From assembly GCA_028868855.1 (NCBI GenBank), contig JAGWTR010000004.1:1-64000 (forward strand): 64,000 nucleotides of DNA, written 5' to 3'. The position numbers and the translations under genes are program-made. Within the stretch, counting starts at the first letter, position 1. Every line of letters starts with the position of its first letter. Under the pieces are notes generated by a model. The model searched no databases and had not been told where the DNA came from. It worked only from the letters and a program-made list of their open reading frames with translations. Positions 25,190 to 33,451 of this stretch are shown here, in pieces. This DNA is from Burkholderiales bacterium (GTDB lineage Bacteria > Pseudomonadota > Gammaproteobacteria > Burkholderiales > Burkholderiaceae_C).

Positions 25190-25211
25190 TCACCCCCCTC
25201 TTTTGGGGTGA
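25190..25211. repeat. inverted repeat in the divergent T6SS promoter region
   Basis: TCACCCC and GGGGTGA form a perfect 7-bp inverted repeat around an 8-base centre. It lies in the 236-bp region between the divergent tagM-tssB and tssJ arms. It could be an operator for both arms or a hairpin in either leader. A second G/C-run pair (CCCCC / GGGGG) lies near 25245-25261. I recognise no promoter with confidence in this gap. Confidence 0.45.
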
Positions 25212-25335
25212 GTTACAGACTCTTTCAAATGGTTGCAAATGGGGCGCCCCCCTCCTGGGGGATGGTGCCCGATCGACCTACCTCACATCTTTACACTACG
25301 GATTGTTCGATGATTCATCGCATCTCACACCACTA

Positions 25336-26028
25336 ATGAAAACAGGGAACAGGACACTGACCAGGACATTGCTCGCCACTGCGATGCTGGTGGGTTTGGT
25401 CGCCTGCGCATCCAAACCACCCGCTGGCGGCGGCCTTGAACTGGACCGCCTCGGCGATTTCAAGAGCGAGTCATCCAGCAGCCCCATCATGGAGAGCCTG
25501 GGCGCGATCAAAGACAAAGCCCTGGAGGCCGTTGGCCTGAAGAAGCCCGAACTCCCCGAGCTGCCCAATGCCGCCCTGCCTGACCGCAAGGTGGTGTGGC
25601 GCCTGCATGCCAGTGACTCCCTCAATGTCTCCGCGTCGGGCCAGTCGGTCGCGTTGTTGACGCGCATCTACAAGCTTCGCAGCCCGAATGCCTTTATGCA
25701 GGCGCCATACGAAGTGTTTGGCGATCCCGAACGCGAGAAGAAGCAATTGGGCGACGACCTGATCGAGACCCGCGATGTTCAGCTAATCCCAGGGCAACAC
25801 GATGAAGTGCTGGACAAGGTCGTCCGCGAGGCCCGTTATGTGGGCGTGGTCGCTTTGTTTCGCAACCCGGCCGCACAGCGTTGGCGTTATGCATTTCGCA
25901 GTGAGTCGGCCGAAAAGACCGGCCTATCCATGGGACTGCACGCTTGCGCCATGAGCGTACAGATCGGCGAACCCATTGGCATGGCCATTGACGTGGCCCG
26001 TTCCGCCGCCGTGTCCTGCCCACCTTGA
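25336..26028 (+). CDS. tssJ: type VI secretion outer-membrane lipoprotein TssJ
   Basis: A 230-residue lipoprotein with lipobox LVGLVAC (Cys near residue 21) and the TssJ/VasD domain. Conserved pieces are SLNVSASGQSVALLTRIYKL and the final region with VGVVALFRNP. TssJ anchors the TssL-TssM trans-envelope complex to the outer membrane. The reading frame runs further upstream, but the ATG at 25336 directly precedes the signal peptide and is the sensible start. It heads the tssJKL arm, divergent from tagM-tssB. Confidence 0.93.
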   Translation: MKTGNRTLTRTLLATAMLVGLVACASKPPAGGGLELDRLGDFKSESSSSPIMESLGAIKDKALEAVGLKKPELPELPNAALPDRKVVWRLHASDSLNVSASGQSVALLTRIYKLRSPNAFMQAPYEVFGDPEREKKQLGDDLIETRDVQLIPGQHDEVLDKVVREARYVGVVALFRNPAAQRWRYAFRSESAEKTGLSMGLHACAMSVQIGEPIGMAIDVARSAAVSCPP

Positions 26029-26064
26029 ATCCACCCCACCCTTGCCGTCGTCAGTGAGTTCCCC

Positions 26065-27435
26065 TTGATCCAGTCACCCAAAATTTTGTGGGGCGAAGGC
26101 CTATTCCTTCGCCCTCAGCACTTCCAGCAGCAAGACGCCTATCACGAATGGCGACTGTCGCAGATGTCCCGCCTGCTGCACCCCTACGCCTGGGGTGTGC
26201 GCCACATCAAGATCGACCTTGATGCCTTGCAGACGGGTTTACTGCGTGTGCTTGAACTGCAGGTGGTCCTTCCCGATGGTGAATTGTTCAATGCCCCTGC
26301 CGAAGACGAACTGCCCCCGCCAGTGGCACTGGACTCGGCCAATGCAGCGCCGGCCGCTGCCAACGGTCACGGGAACGAACTGGTATTCCACCTGGCCCTG
26401 GCTCCGGTGCGCAGCAGCGGCACCAACTTTGCCACCACACGAGAAGAAGCCGATACCGCCATGCGCTACTACCGCAGCCAGGTGCAAACGGCCGATGCCT
26501 ACACCGATGCGGTCACTGCCGAAGTCACCGTCCTGCGCAAATCGGCCAAGCTGCTGGCCGACACCGAACCTCGCGCCCATTTGATTTCCCTACCGGTGCT
26601 GCGCCTCAAGCGCACCTCCACGGGAGGATTTGAGCACGACGGTCGCTTCATGCCTCCCAGCCTGAATCTACAAGCCTCGCCTGCACTGACCCTGCGTCTA
26701 CGCCGACTGCTTGACGTCCTGCAAGCCAAGGTGGATGCACTGTATGGTCTGCATCGCGAGCCCAGCAAGAACATCATCGAGTTTCGATCGGGTGATGTGG
26801 CCTCGTTCTGGCTGCTGCACACGGCCAGTACCGCTTTTGCGGGTTTGTCTCACCTCGCACGCCATCCAGGGCTGCACCCCGAACGCCTGTTCCAGCAACT
26901 GCTGGAATTGGCTGGATCCCTGATGACGTTTTCCAAGTCCTTCTCGCTAGCGGACCTGCCCTCTTACGATCACAGCAATCCGGACCCGGCGTTCACACGC
27001 CTAGACGCGATCGTGCGCGACCTGCTGGAAACCGTCATTTCCACACGCTACTTCTCGATCGCTTTGACCGAGCCCAGGCCTTCGTTCCATCAGGGGCGAC
27101 TCGACTCCGAGCAGATCAATCAAGCCACCCAGTTCTACCTGGGCGTGTCCGCCAGCATGTCGCCCGCCGAACTGGTGGACGTCGTGCCTGGGCGCTTCAA
27201 GGTCGGAGCCCCCGATGACGTGGACAAGCTGGTGCTGTCAGCCATGCCTGGCGTGAAGCTGGTCCACGCACCGCAAGTGCCCGCCGCCATCCCGGTGCGT
27301 CCAGGTTGCTACTACTTCACGCTGGAGCCTCGCGGCAATCTCTACGAGCGCATGCTCCAGGCACAGGCACTCACCATTTATGCACCTTCAGGCATCCACG
27401 AACTCAAGTTGGAACTGATTGCGGTCAACCCGTGA
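26065..27435 (+). CDS. tssK: type VI secretion baseplate-membrane linker TssK
   Basis: A 456-residue TssK (ImpJ/VasE). The N-terminal motif KILWGEGLFLRPQHFQQQD is diagnostic. TssK trimers join the baseplate wedges to the TssJLM membrane complex. Translation seems to start at a TTG, because the conserved motif begins only a few codons later and no ATG fits. It lies 36 bp after tssJ and 15 bp before tssL. Confidence 0.96.
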   Translation: MIQSPKILWGEGLFLRPQHFQQQDAYHEWRLSQMSRLLHPYAWGVRHIKIDLDALQTGLLRVLELQVVLPDGELFNAPAEDELPPPVALDSANAAPAAANGHGNELVFHLALAPVRSSGTNFATTREEADTAMRYYRSQVQTADAYTDAVTAEVTVLRKSAKLLADTEPRAHLISLPVLRLKRTSTGGFEHDGRFMPPSLNLQASPALTLRLRRLLDVLQAKVDALYGLHREPSKNIIEFRSGDVASFWLLHTASTAFAGLSHLARHPGLHPERLFQQLLELAGSLMTFSKSFSLADLPSYDHSNPDPAFTRLDAIVRDLLETVISTRYFSIALTEPRPSFHQGRLDSEQINQATQFYLGVSASMSPAELVDVVPGRFKVGAPDDVDKLVLSAMPGVKLVHAPQVPAAIPVRPGCYYFTLEPRGNLYERMLQAQALTIYAPSGIHELKLELIAVNP

Positions 27436-27450
27436 TTGCCAGGTGATTTG

Positions 27451-28203
27451 ATGTCCAACACCATGCCCCACTCCAGTCCCGCGACAGCATCCGCTCAACC
27501 ATCGCACAACCTGCTGGACCTGATGTACGACGGCTTTTATCTGCTGTTCCTGCTCAAGGCCAAGAATGCCCCCCTCGACGCCGAGGTGTTTCGGGACCGC
27601 GTCAAGCAATTCCTGACGACCTTTGAGCGCGGTGCCACACGCATGCACGCCAGCGCCGACGACGTCTATATCTGCAAATTTGCGTTTTGTGCCACGGTGG
27701 ACGAGGCCATGCTCATGTCCTCGTTCAAGGCCAAGGAATCCTGGCAGCGCTTGCCACTGCAGCTGCAGTTCTTTGGCGAACAACTGGCCGGCGAGCAGTT
27801 CTTTGTGAAGCTCGAAGAGCTGCGCGCTCAAGGCATGGCCCGCATCGGCGCGCTGGAAGTGATGCACATGTGCCTGCTGCTGGGTTTTCAAGGCAAGTAC
27901 CTCATGGAGGGCACCGAAAAGCTCGGCTACCTCACCTCGCGCCTGGGCAGCGAGATCGCGCACCTCAAGGGCAAGCGGGCGGCCTTCGCGCCGCATTGGG
28001 CTGCGCCCGACAAGGTTTCGCATCAACTCAAGCATGAGGTCCCCCTTTGGGTGATCGCCTCGGTGTTCGGGCTGCTGTCGGTGTTGGGCTTTGTGGGCTT
28101 GCGCTGGCACCTGGGTCAGTACACGCAGCAGTCGCTGGCGAAGCACCACGACATCGTGCAACTGGCACCGCAGGTGGCCAACATCACGATCACCTTGCCG
28201 TGA
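27451..28203 (+). CDS. tssL: type VI secretion inner-membrane protein TssL (DotU)
   Basis: A 250-residue DotU/TssL. A cytoplasmic helical domain (LLDLMYDGFYLLFLLKA at the start, LEVMHMCLLLGFQGKY near residue 140) is followed by one C-terminal membrane helix (about residues 196-218) and a short periplasmic tail. No OmpA-like peptidoglycan-binding domain is fused. The ATG at 27451 has AGGTGA upstream and is preferred to the TTG at 27436. It needs TssM to form the membrane core, yet no tssM follows; the next gene is an unrelated methyltransferase. Confidence 0.94.
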   Translation: MSNTMPHSSPATASAQPSHNLLDLMYDGFYLLFLLKAKNAPLDAEVFRDRVKQFLTTFERGATRMHASADDVYICKFAFCATVDEAMLMSSFKAKESWQRLPLQLQFFGEQLAGEQFFVKLEELRAQGMARIGALEVMHMCLLLGFQGKYLMEGTEKLGYLTSRLGSEIAHLKGKRAAFAPHWAAPDKVSHQLKHEVPLWVIASVFGLLSVLGFVGLRWHLGQYTQQSLAKHHDIVQLAPQVANITITLP

Positions 28204-28413
28204 ATGAACGGGAGGGGCCCCGCCGAGTCTGAATCGATGTCACGCCAATAGAACTCAACAATGAGCGGGCCGCGATGAAGGATTTCAGTGCCGCGCTACG
28301 GACAAGCATTCCAAGACAGAGCGGCGGCCAGTTTGATTCCCAGCTGCGCCACTTGCCTTCCAAGCTAAGTGTTGGCACGATCTGGCAGCGTCGCACAAAG
28401 CAAGGAGAAGCAC

Positions 28414-29217
28414 ATGAGCTCCGATCCATTTGCGGAACTGAAAAATCGCCAGCGTGAGATGTGGGCGTCATTTGCACCTACCGCGATGTTCACCACGCCG
28501 GTCGCGGCTCACTTAGTGAAGTTCGCGGGCATCACCGCCGGCCAGTCCGTCCTGGATGTCGGCACCGGAACGGGTGTCGTGGCCATCACGGCGGCGCGCT
28601 CTGGTGCGCGCGTCACAGCACTCGATCTGACGCCCGAACTCCTTGAGCAGGCGCGCGAGAACGCCCGCATCGCTAGGCATGAGGGCATCGTCTGGACGGT
28701 GGGCGATGCCGAGCAGTTACCCTATCCAGACGCCTCGTTCGACGTGGTGGTGAGCCAGTTCGGCCACATGTTTGCGCCCCGTCCGCAGCTTGCGGTAGCG
28801 GAGATGCGTCGCGTACTGAAGCCCCGCGGTCACATTGCCTTTGCGACGTGGCCGCCCGAGCATCTTGTCGGCCGCATGTTTGCCTTCGTGGGCAGCCATT
28901 CACCGCCCCCCCCGGAGGGAGCTGCACCGCCCTCACTGTGGGGCAACCCGGTGGTGGTCGCCGACCGGTTGGCTAAACACTTTGACCTTCCCTTTTTTGA
29001 GCGGGGCACGATGGCCATTCCCGCCCTGAGCGTCGCGCATTTGCGTGTGTTCATGGAGCATTCGGTGGGCCCGATACAAAAGCTGGTGGAGCGACTAACA
29101 AACGAGCCCGCCAAACTCGATGCCATCCGGGCTGAATTCGAAGAACTTGTGACCCCGTACTACGTCGACAACATCGTGCACCAAAGCTATCTGTTGACGC
29201 GTGCGCAAGCGCGCTGA
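28414..29217 (+). CDS. class I SAM-dependent methyltransferase
   Basis: A 267-residue Rossmann-fold methyltransferase of the UbiE/Methyltransf_11 type. Motif I VLDVGTGTGVVAITAA is near residue 46, the acidic end of strand 2 is ALDLTPELLEQA, and a post-motif GDAEQLPYPDASFDVV follows. The ATG at 28414 has a strong AAGGAG site at 6-base spacing. The substrate is unknown; small-molecule or quinone-type acceptors are usual. It follows the T6SS tssL after a 210-bp gap and converges on rarA. It does not look like a secretion gene. Confidence 0.85.
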   Translation: MSSDPFAELKNRQREMWASFAPTAMFTTPVAAHLVKFAGITAGQSVLDVGTGTGVVAITAARSGARVTALDLTPELLEQARENARIARHEGIVWTVGDAEQLPYPDASFDVVVSQFGHMFAPRPQLAVAEMRRVLKPRGHIAFATWPPEHLVGRMFAFVGSHSPPPPEGAAPPSLWGNPVVVADRLAKHFDLPFFERGTMAIPALSVAHLRVFMEHSVGPIQKLVERLTNEPAKLDAIRAEFEELVTPYYVDNIVHQSYLLTRAQAR

Positions 29218-29311
29218 ATGGACGCGCCACAGGCCCTCCCTTGACGTCCACATCCTCATCTTGACCGAGGCTTACGTCAGCGATGCCACAGAGGGTGAAG
29301 GGGGCGTGACC

Positions 29312-30619
29312 CTAAGCGTCATCATCAAGCGAACGGAGCCAAGCAAGCTTTTCGCCAAGCTTCATTTCCAAGCCCCTGTCAGTAGGTTGGTACCATCTTC
29401 TTTGCTCGACACCATCGGGGAAGTAATGCTGGCCCGCTGCATACGCGTTGGGTTCGTCATGTGCGTAGCGGTAATCCGCGCCATAGCCCATCTGTTTCAT
29501 GAGCTTCGTCGGTGCGTTCCGCAAATGCATTGGAACTGGCCGTGAGCCGTCCTCCACGACAAAGGCTTTAGCCTGCTTCCATGCTGTGTACGTCGCGTTG
29601 GATTTTGGAGCCATTGCCAGGTAAGTCACGGCCTGTGCCAGTGCGAGTTCCCCTTCAGGGGAACCTAGGCGGTCATAGGCCTGCGCAGCGCTCAATGCAA
29701 GTTGCAGGGCCCTCGGATCGGCGTTGCCAATGTCCTCACTCGCCATCGCGATCATGCGTCTGGCAACTTGCCTTGCATCACCGCCGCCATCAAGAACGCG
29801 AGCCAGCCAATACAGCGCTGCATCGGGCTGTGAGCCTCGAAGTGATTTATGAAACGCGGACAGTTGCCAGTACAGCTCGTCGCCAGCCTTGTCGAACCGA
29901 CGCAGCGATGGGCTGGTAGCCCCCTTCGCAAACTCACCTGAAACAACAGCCACCGTCGCACCGTAGGCTGCTGTCGACACCTGATCAACTAGATTTAAAA
30001 ACCGCCTCCCGTCGCCATCAGCAAAGCCTATTAGGAGGTCAAGTGCATCCGCATCAAGGGTTACGCCTTGGAGGTGGGGAACCGCCCGCTCATAGAGTTG
30101 CTGCAACTCATCCGCCGAGAGGGGTTGCAAGGTGTACACCTGAGCGCGGGACAGCAACGCGTTGTTGACCTCCAAACCTGGGTGTTCAGTGGTACCTCCG
30201 ACGAGGATCAACAACCCCGATTCAACATGCGGCAGCAGGGCGTCTTGCTGAGCCTTGTTAAAACGGTGAATTTCATCGACGAACAACACCGTGGACTTGC
30301 CGTGGAGGTCCAACGCTGCTCGTGCGTCGTCAATAGCTTGCCGAATATCTTTAACGCCAGCCAGTACAGCAGAGATTGCAATGAACTTGCTGTTCGAAAC
30401 ATTGGCAGCCAAGCGCCCCAGAGTCGTCTTGCCGACACCAGGAGGCCCCCAAAGAATAAATGAGTGGAGTTTTTTTGCCTCAAAAGCCAGGCGAAGCGGC
30501 TTGCCTGCGCCCAGCAAATGGGCCTGCCCAACGACCTCGTCGAGCGTCTTGGGGCGCAGGGCTTCGGCCAGCGGCGGTGCGGGTTCAGCCTTGAAGAGAT
30601 CCGACATTGGCGCGTCCAT
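29312..30619 (-). CDS. rarA: replication-associated recombination protein RarA (MgsA)
   Basis: A 435-residue AAA+ clamp-loader-like ATPase with Walker [10 protein letters not shown] near residue 60 and Walker [20 protein letters not shown]. Sensor 1 reads [18 protein letters not shown], where relatives usually have GATTENPSFEVNSALLSR, so two or three usual positions differ. RarA acts at stalled replication forks as a tetramer. It is normally found just after ftsK-lolA in Burkholderiales; here rhlE, on the opposite strand, separates it from lolA. Base composition looks somewhat lower in GC than the neighbours, judged by eye. Confidence 0.94.
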   Translation of the reverse strand: MDAPMSDLFKAEPAPPLAEALRPKTLDEVVGQAHLLGAGKPLRLAFEAKKLHSFILWGPPGVGKTTLGRLAANVSNSKFIAISAVLAGVKDIRQAIDDARAALDLHGKSTVLFVDEIHRFNKAQQDALLPHVESGLLILVGGTTEHPGLEVNNALLSRAQVYTLQPLSADELQQLYERAVPHLQGVTLDADALDLLIGFADGDGRRFLNLVDQVSTAAYGATVAVVSGEFAKGATSPSLRRFDKAGDELYWQLSAFHKSLRGSQPDAALYWLARVLDGGGDARQVARRMIAMASEDIGNADPRALQLALSAAQAYDRLGSPEGELALAQAVTYLAMAPKSNATYTAWKQAKAFVVEDGSRPVPMHLRNAPTKLMKQMGYGADYRYAHDEPNAYAAGQHYFPDGVEQRRWYQPTDRGLEMKLGEKLAWLRSLDDDA

Positions 30620-30993
30620 GAGTTCAGTGACTAGACATTTCTGTAAATCAATGCAATAATACGGGTTGACCCTGTGATGCGCGTAAAAAATTCATCGCAT
30701 GGTTTTCGTTCATCCCCTCTGACCTTTTCAAGCCGAGTTTGCACCGTCGGGTGCCAACTGATAGTCGTGTCTTGAGTCTCGGTTGGCGGCGATGCCGTCG
30801 CTTTCACAACCGGCTCACCGTGACACCTCACAGCGCTGCACATCGCACGCCCTGTCACGCGATTCGGACACGAATCCACAGCGACCTCACCTGTTCCAGG
30901 TTGACCAACCGTGTTGGCACCTGGTCGCAGCGCTTTTGCCTTTTGGCTTGTGCCAGAAGCGGCAGCGCTTTGTCTTGGCTTGAAAGAAGTAAC
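30620..30993 (+). other. 374-bp intergenic region, rarA promoter and long rhlE leader
   Basis: This gap lies between the divergent starts of rarA and rhlE. No convincing small gene is seen, although the rhlE frame stays open back to 30739. The region near 30640-30665 is AT-rich (ATCAATGCAATAATACG) and may hold promoters. If rhlE is transcribed from there, its untranslated leader exceeds 300 nt. Cold-induced RNA helicases are often controlled through long leaders, so that is a possibility and not a demonstration. Confidence 0.4.
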
Positions 30994-32742
30994 ATGACTA
31001 ATGAATTGAATTTCGCCTCTGGCGAACTGTCCAAGATTGACGCTCTGGCGCGCCATCTGGACGCCGACATCGAAGAAACCACCCTGGACCACGCCGAAAC
31101 CGACACCGAAGGTGGCGTGCGTTTTTCCGACCTGGGCTTGAACGACCTGCTCATCAAGGCCCTGACCGACTCTGGCTACACCCAGCCAACCACGGTGCAG
31201 GTGCAGTCCATCCCTGCCGCCATGAATGGCGCCGACCTGAAGGTCGCCTCCAGCACGGGCAGCGGCAAGACCGCTGCCTTCATGCTGCCGGCCCTGGAGC
31301 GCATCATTGCCGCCAGAGGCGATGGCAAGCGTCGTGAAAAAGGCATGGTGCACGGCCCCCGCGTCTTGGTGCTGGCCCCCACCCGCGAACTGGCCATGCA
31401 AGTGGCCAAGGCCGCATCGACCTATGGCCGTCACTTGCAAGGCCTGCGCGTGTCCACCGTGGTGGGAGGCGTGCCTTACGCAGCCCAGCTCAAAGCCCTG
31501 CGTGGCCCGCTTGACGTGCTGATCGCCACCCCTGGTCGCCTGCTCGACCACTTGAATACAGGCGCTTGCGTGCTGTCCAACCTGGAAGTGTTGGTGCTCG
31601 ACGAAGCCGACCGCATGCTGGACATGGGCTTCATTGATGACATCGAAACCATCGTGTCGCAAACCCCGGCCGAGCGTCAGACCCTCATGTTCAGCGCGAC
31701 CTTCGCCGGTCACGTGGGCAAGTTGGCTCAACGCCTGTGCCGCGCCGACGCACAAACGATTGACGTGGCCTCGCACACCGACAGCCATGAAAACATTGAA
31801 CAGCGCCTGCACTACGCCGACCACTTCGCCCACAAAAATGACTTGCTGGACAGCCTGCTGACCCAGCGCGAAGTCGACCAGGCCGTGATCTTCACCAGCA
31901 CCCAACGCGACGCCGACATCCTGGCCGACCGCCTGGCCGACTTGGGCCATGAAGTCGCCGCCCTGCACGGTGGCATGCCCCAAGGCCGTCGCAACCGCGT
32001 GTTGCAGGCCCTGCGTCAACGCCAACTGAAGATCCTGGTGGCTACCGACGTCGCCGCGCGCGGCATTGACGTGCCCACGATCACCCACGTGATCAACTAC
32101 GGCATGCCCATGAAGCCCGAAGATTACGTTCACCGCATTGGCCGTACCGGTCGTGCCGGTCGCAGCGGTTTGGCCGTGACCATCGCCGAACGCCGTGACA
32201 TCCCGATGCTGCGTCGCATCGAGCGTTACACCACGCAAAACATCCCGGTGTCCACCATTGCGGGTCTGGAACCCAAGGCACCGATGCAGTCCACCGGCCC
32301 GCGCGGCACCGGCAAGCCAATGCCCGGCCAACGCCGTGAAGGCTTTGGTGGTGGTGGCCGCTCGTTCGGCGCCCCGCGTGAAGGTGGATTCGGTGGTGGC
32401 TACCAAGGTCGTGACGCCCGCGGTCCGCGTCCTCAAGGCGACGGTGGCTACAACAGCCGCCCCAGCTTTGGTAGCGACAGCCGTGGTGATGACGTTCGCT
32501 TCCGCCCGGCCGACAACAGCGATGACCGTGGCTCCTTCGGTGGCGGCGCGCCTCGCTATGGCGATAGCAAGCCCTTCGGCGCCAAGGCTGGCTTTGGTGG
32601 CAAGCCTTCTTTCGGTGACAACAAGCCCTCGTTCGGTGGCAAGCCTTCTTTCGGTGGTAACAAGCCCTCGTTCGGTGGCAAACCCTCCTTCGGCGGCAAG
32701 CCCGGTGGTTTTAGCAGCCGCGGCCCCAAGCGCGAAGGTTGA
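30994..32742 (+). CDS. rhlE: DEAD-box ATP-dependent RNA helicase, RhlE type
   Basis: A 582-residue helicase. The Q motif TVQVQSIPAAM, Walker A ASSTGSGKT, DEAD box VLVLDEADRML, motif III FSATF and motif VI HRIGRTGRAGRSG are all present. A 55-residue extension precedes the core. A Gly-rich, RNA-binding-type tail of about 150 residues ends with tandem KPSFGG units. It unwinds RNA, probably in ribosome assembly or mRNA decay. I start it at the ATG at 30994, close before the recognisable helicase sequence; the open frame upstream is more likely leader RNA. It is inserted between lolA and rarA. Confidence 0.94.
   Translation: MTNELNFASGELSKIDALARHLDADIEETTLDHAETDTEGGVRFSDLGLNDLLIKALTDSGYTQPTTVQVQSIPAAMNGADLKVASSTGSGKTAAFMLPALERIIAARGDGKRREKGMVHGPRVLVLAPTRELAMQVAKAASTYGRHLQGLRVSTVVGGVPYAAQLKALRGPLDVLIATPGRLLDHLNTGACVLSNLEVLVLDEADRMLDMGFIDDIETIVSQTPAERQTLMFSATFAGHVGKLAQRLCRADAQTIDVASHTDSHENIEQRLHYADHFAHKNDLLDSLLTQREVDQAVIFTSTQRDADILADRLADLGHEVAALHGGMPQGRRNRVLQALRQRQLKILVATDVAARGIDVPTITHVINYGMPMKPEDYVHRIGRTGRAGRSGLAVTIAERRDIPMLRRIERYTTQNIPVSTIAGLEPKAPMQSTGPRGTGKPMPGQRREGFGGGGRSFGAPREGGFGGGYQGRDARGPRPQGDGGYNSRPSFGSDSRGDDVRFRPADNSDDRGSFGGGAPRYGDSKPFGAKAGFGGKPSFGDNKPSFGGKPSFGGNKPSFGGKPSFGGKPGGFSSRGPKREG
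32602..32697 (+). repeat. tandem KPSFGG-coding repeat at the 3' end of rhlE
   Basis: Five tandem units code for KPSFG followed by DN, G, GN, G and G, 18 or 21 bp each, and are nearly identical in DNA. The array encodes the Arg/Gly/Phe-rich disordered tail of the helicase. Unit number could vary between strains by slippage or recombination. Confidence 0.85.
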
Positions 32743-32749
32743 TCGCTGA

Positions 32750-32771
32750 GCAACCCTTGAAGGAGGGTTGC
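32750..32771 (+). terminator. hairpin after rhlE
   Basis: GCAACCCT and AGGGTTGC pair around a 6-base loop, 8 bp after the rhlE stop. There is no T-run, so it is a weak or protein-dependent terminator or an mRNA 3'-end stabiliser. A second hairpin at 32789-32810 (GAAGCAGCC / GGCTGCTTC) carries the lolA stop codon in its loop. Confidence 0.5.
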
Positions 32772-32797
32772 TGCATCACCTAGGAAATGAAGCAGCC

Positions 32798-33448
32798 TCA
32801 GGGCTGCTTCAGCACATCTGCCCCTGCAGGCGGTGTGAATTCAAAACGGGTGGCCGGCAAAGTCACTCGTGCTTCAAAATGGGCAAAGTCCAGTCTTGAT
32901 CGCTGACCGAAGCCGTCTTCGATCTCCAGTGCAGCCAACACGCCCGCCTTGAACCCGACCCGCACCACACGGAACGGTCCGTCCTGGCTGCGAGGCACCG
33001 CCGCAACCCACTCCATCGTGGCGTCGGCCTTGGATCCCGCCGCGGGCTGGTCATTCTTGAGCGTGAAGTCCTTGTCCAGCGATCCGCCCGACAGCAATGC
33101 CGCAGGACTGGCGCCCAGTGCATCGCTCATGGGGCGCACCGTGACCTGGTTCAGGTCCGCATCCCACAACCAGACCTTCTTGCCATCACCCACGATAAGT
33201 TGCTCCGTGGGGAGTGTGTAGGCAAAGCGAAATCGGTTGGGCCGCTGGAATTCCAGACTGCCCGATGACTTGCGGGTTTTCTTGCCGTCGGGTGAGGTCA
33301 CCACCTGGGTGAAGCTGCCCCGTCCCGAATTCACGTCCTTGACAAAGGCGCGCAAGGTGCCAACTGCATCGGCACGCGCCGCAGGTGAGGCCGCGATCAT
33401 CAAGGCGGCAGCAACGGTGCCGATCAAGGTCAAGCGAATCTTCATCAT
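32798..33448 (-). CDS. lolA: outer-membrane lipoprotein carrier protein LolA
   Basis: A 216-residue periplasmic chaperone with a signal peptide (cleavage after AARA, about residue 27) and the LolA fold (segments GRGSFTQVV, SSGSLEFQRPNRFRFAY, DLNQVTVRPM). It takes lipoproteins from LolCDE and delivers them to LolB. The ATG lies 3 bp after the ftsK stop, so the two are co-transcribed, as is usual in Burkholderiales. Length is normal. Confidence 0.95.
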   Translation of the reverse strand: MMKIRLTLIGTVAAALMIAASPAARADAVGTLRAFVKDVNSGRGSFTQVVTSPDGKKTRKSSGSLEFQRPNRFRFAYTLPTEQLIVGDGKKVWLWDADLNQVTVRPMSDALGASPAALLSGGSLDKDFTLKNDQPAAGSKADATMEWVAAVPRSQDGPFRVVRVGFKAGVLAALEIEDGFGQRSRLDFAHFEARVTLPATRFEFTPPAGADVLKQP

Positions 33449-33451
33449 GGT

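Noticed and set aside
28190-28477. Two short open frames (plus 28275-28457, minus 28190-28477) in the tssL-methyltransferase gap
   Set aside because: Neither has a ribosome-binding site or a recognisable domain, both overlap the methyltransferase start, and they oppose each other. The 210-bp gap could hold a dispersed intergenic repeat, but I cannot show other copies.
30631-32436. 600-codon antisense frame over rhlE
   Set aside because: It is a composition artefact of Gly/Ala/Arg-rich rhlE codons on the other strand; rhlE motifs are complete.
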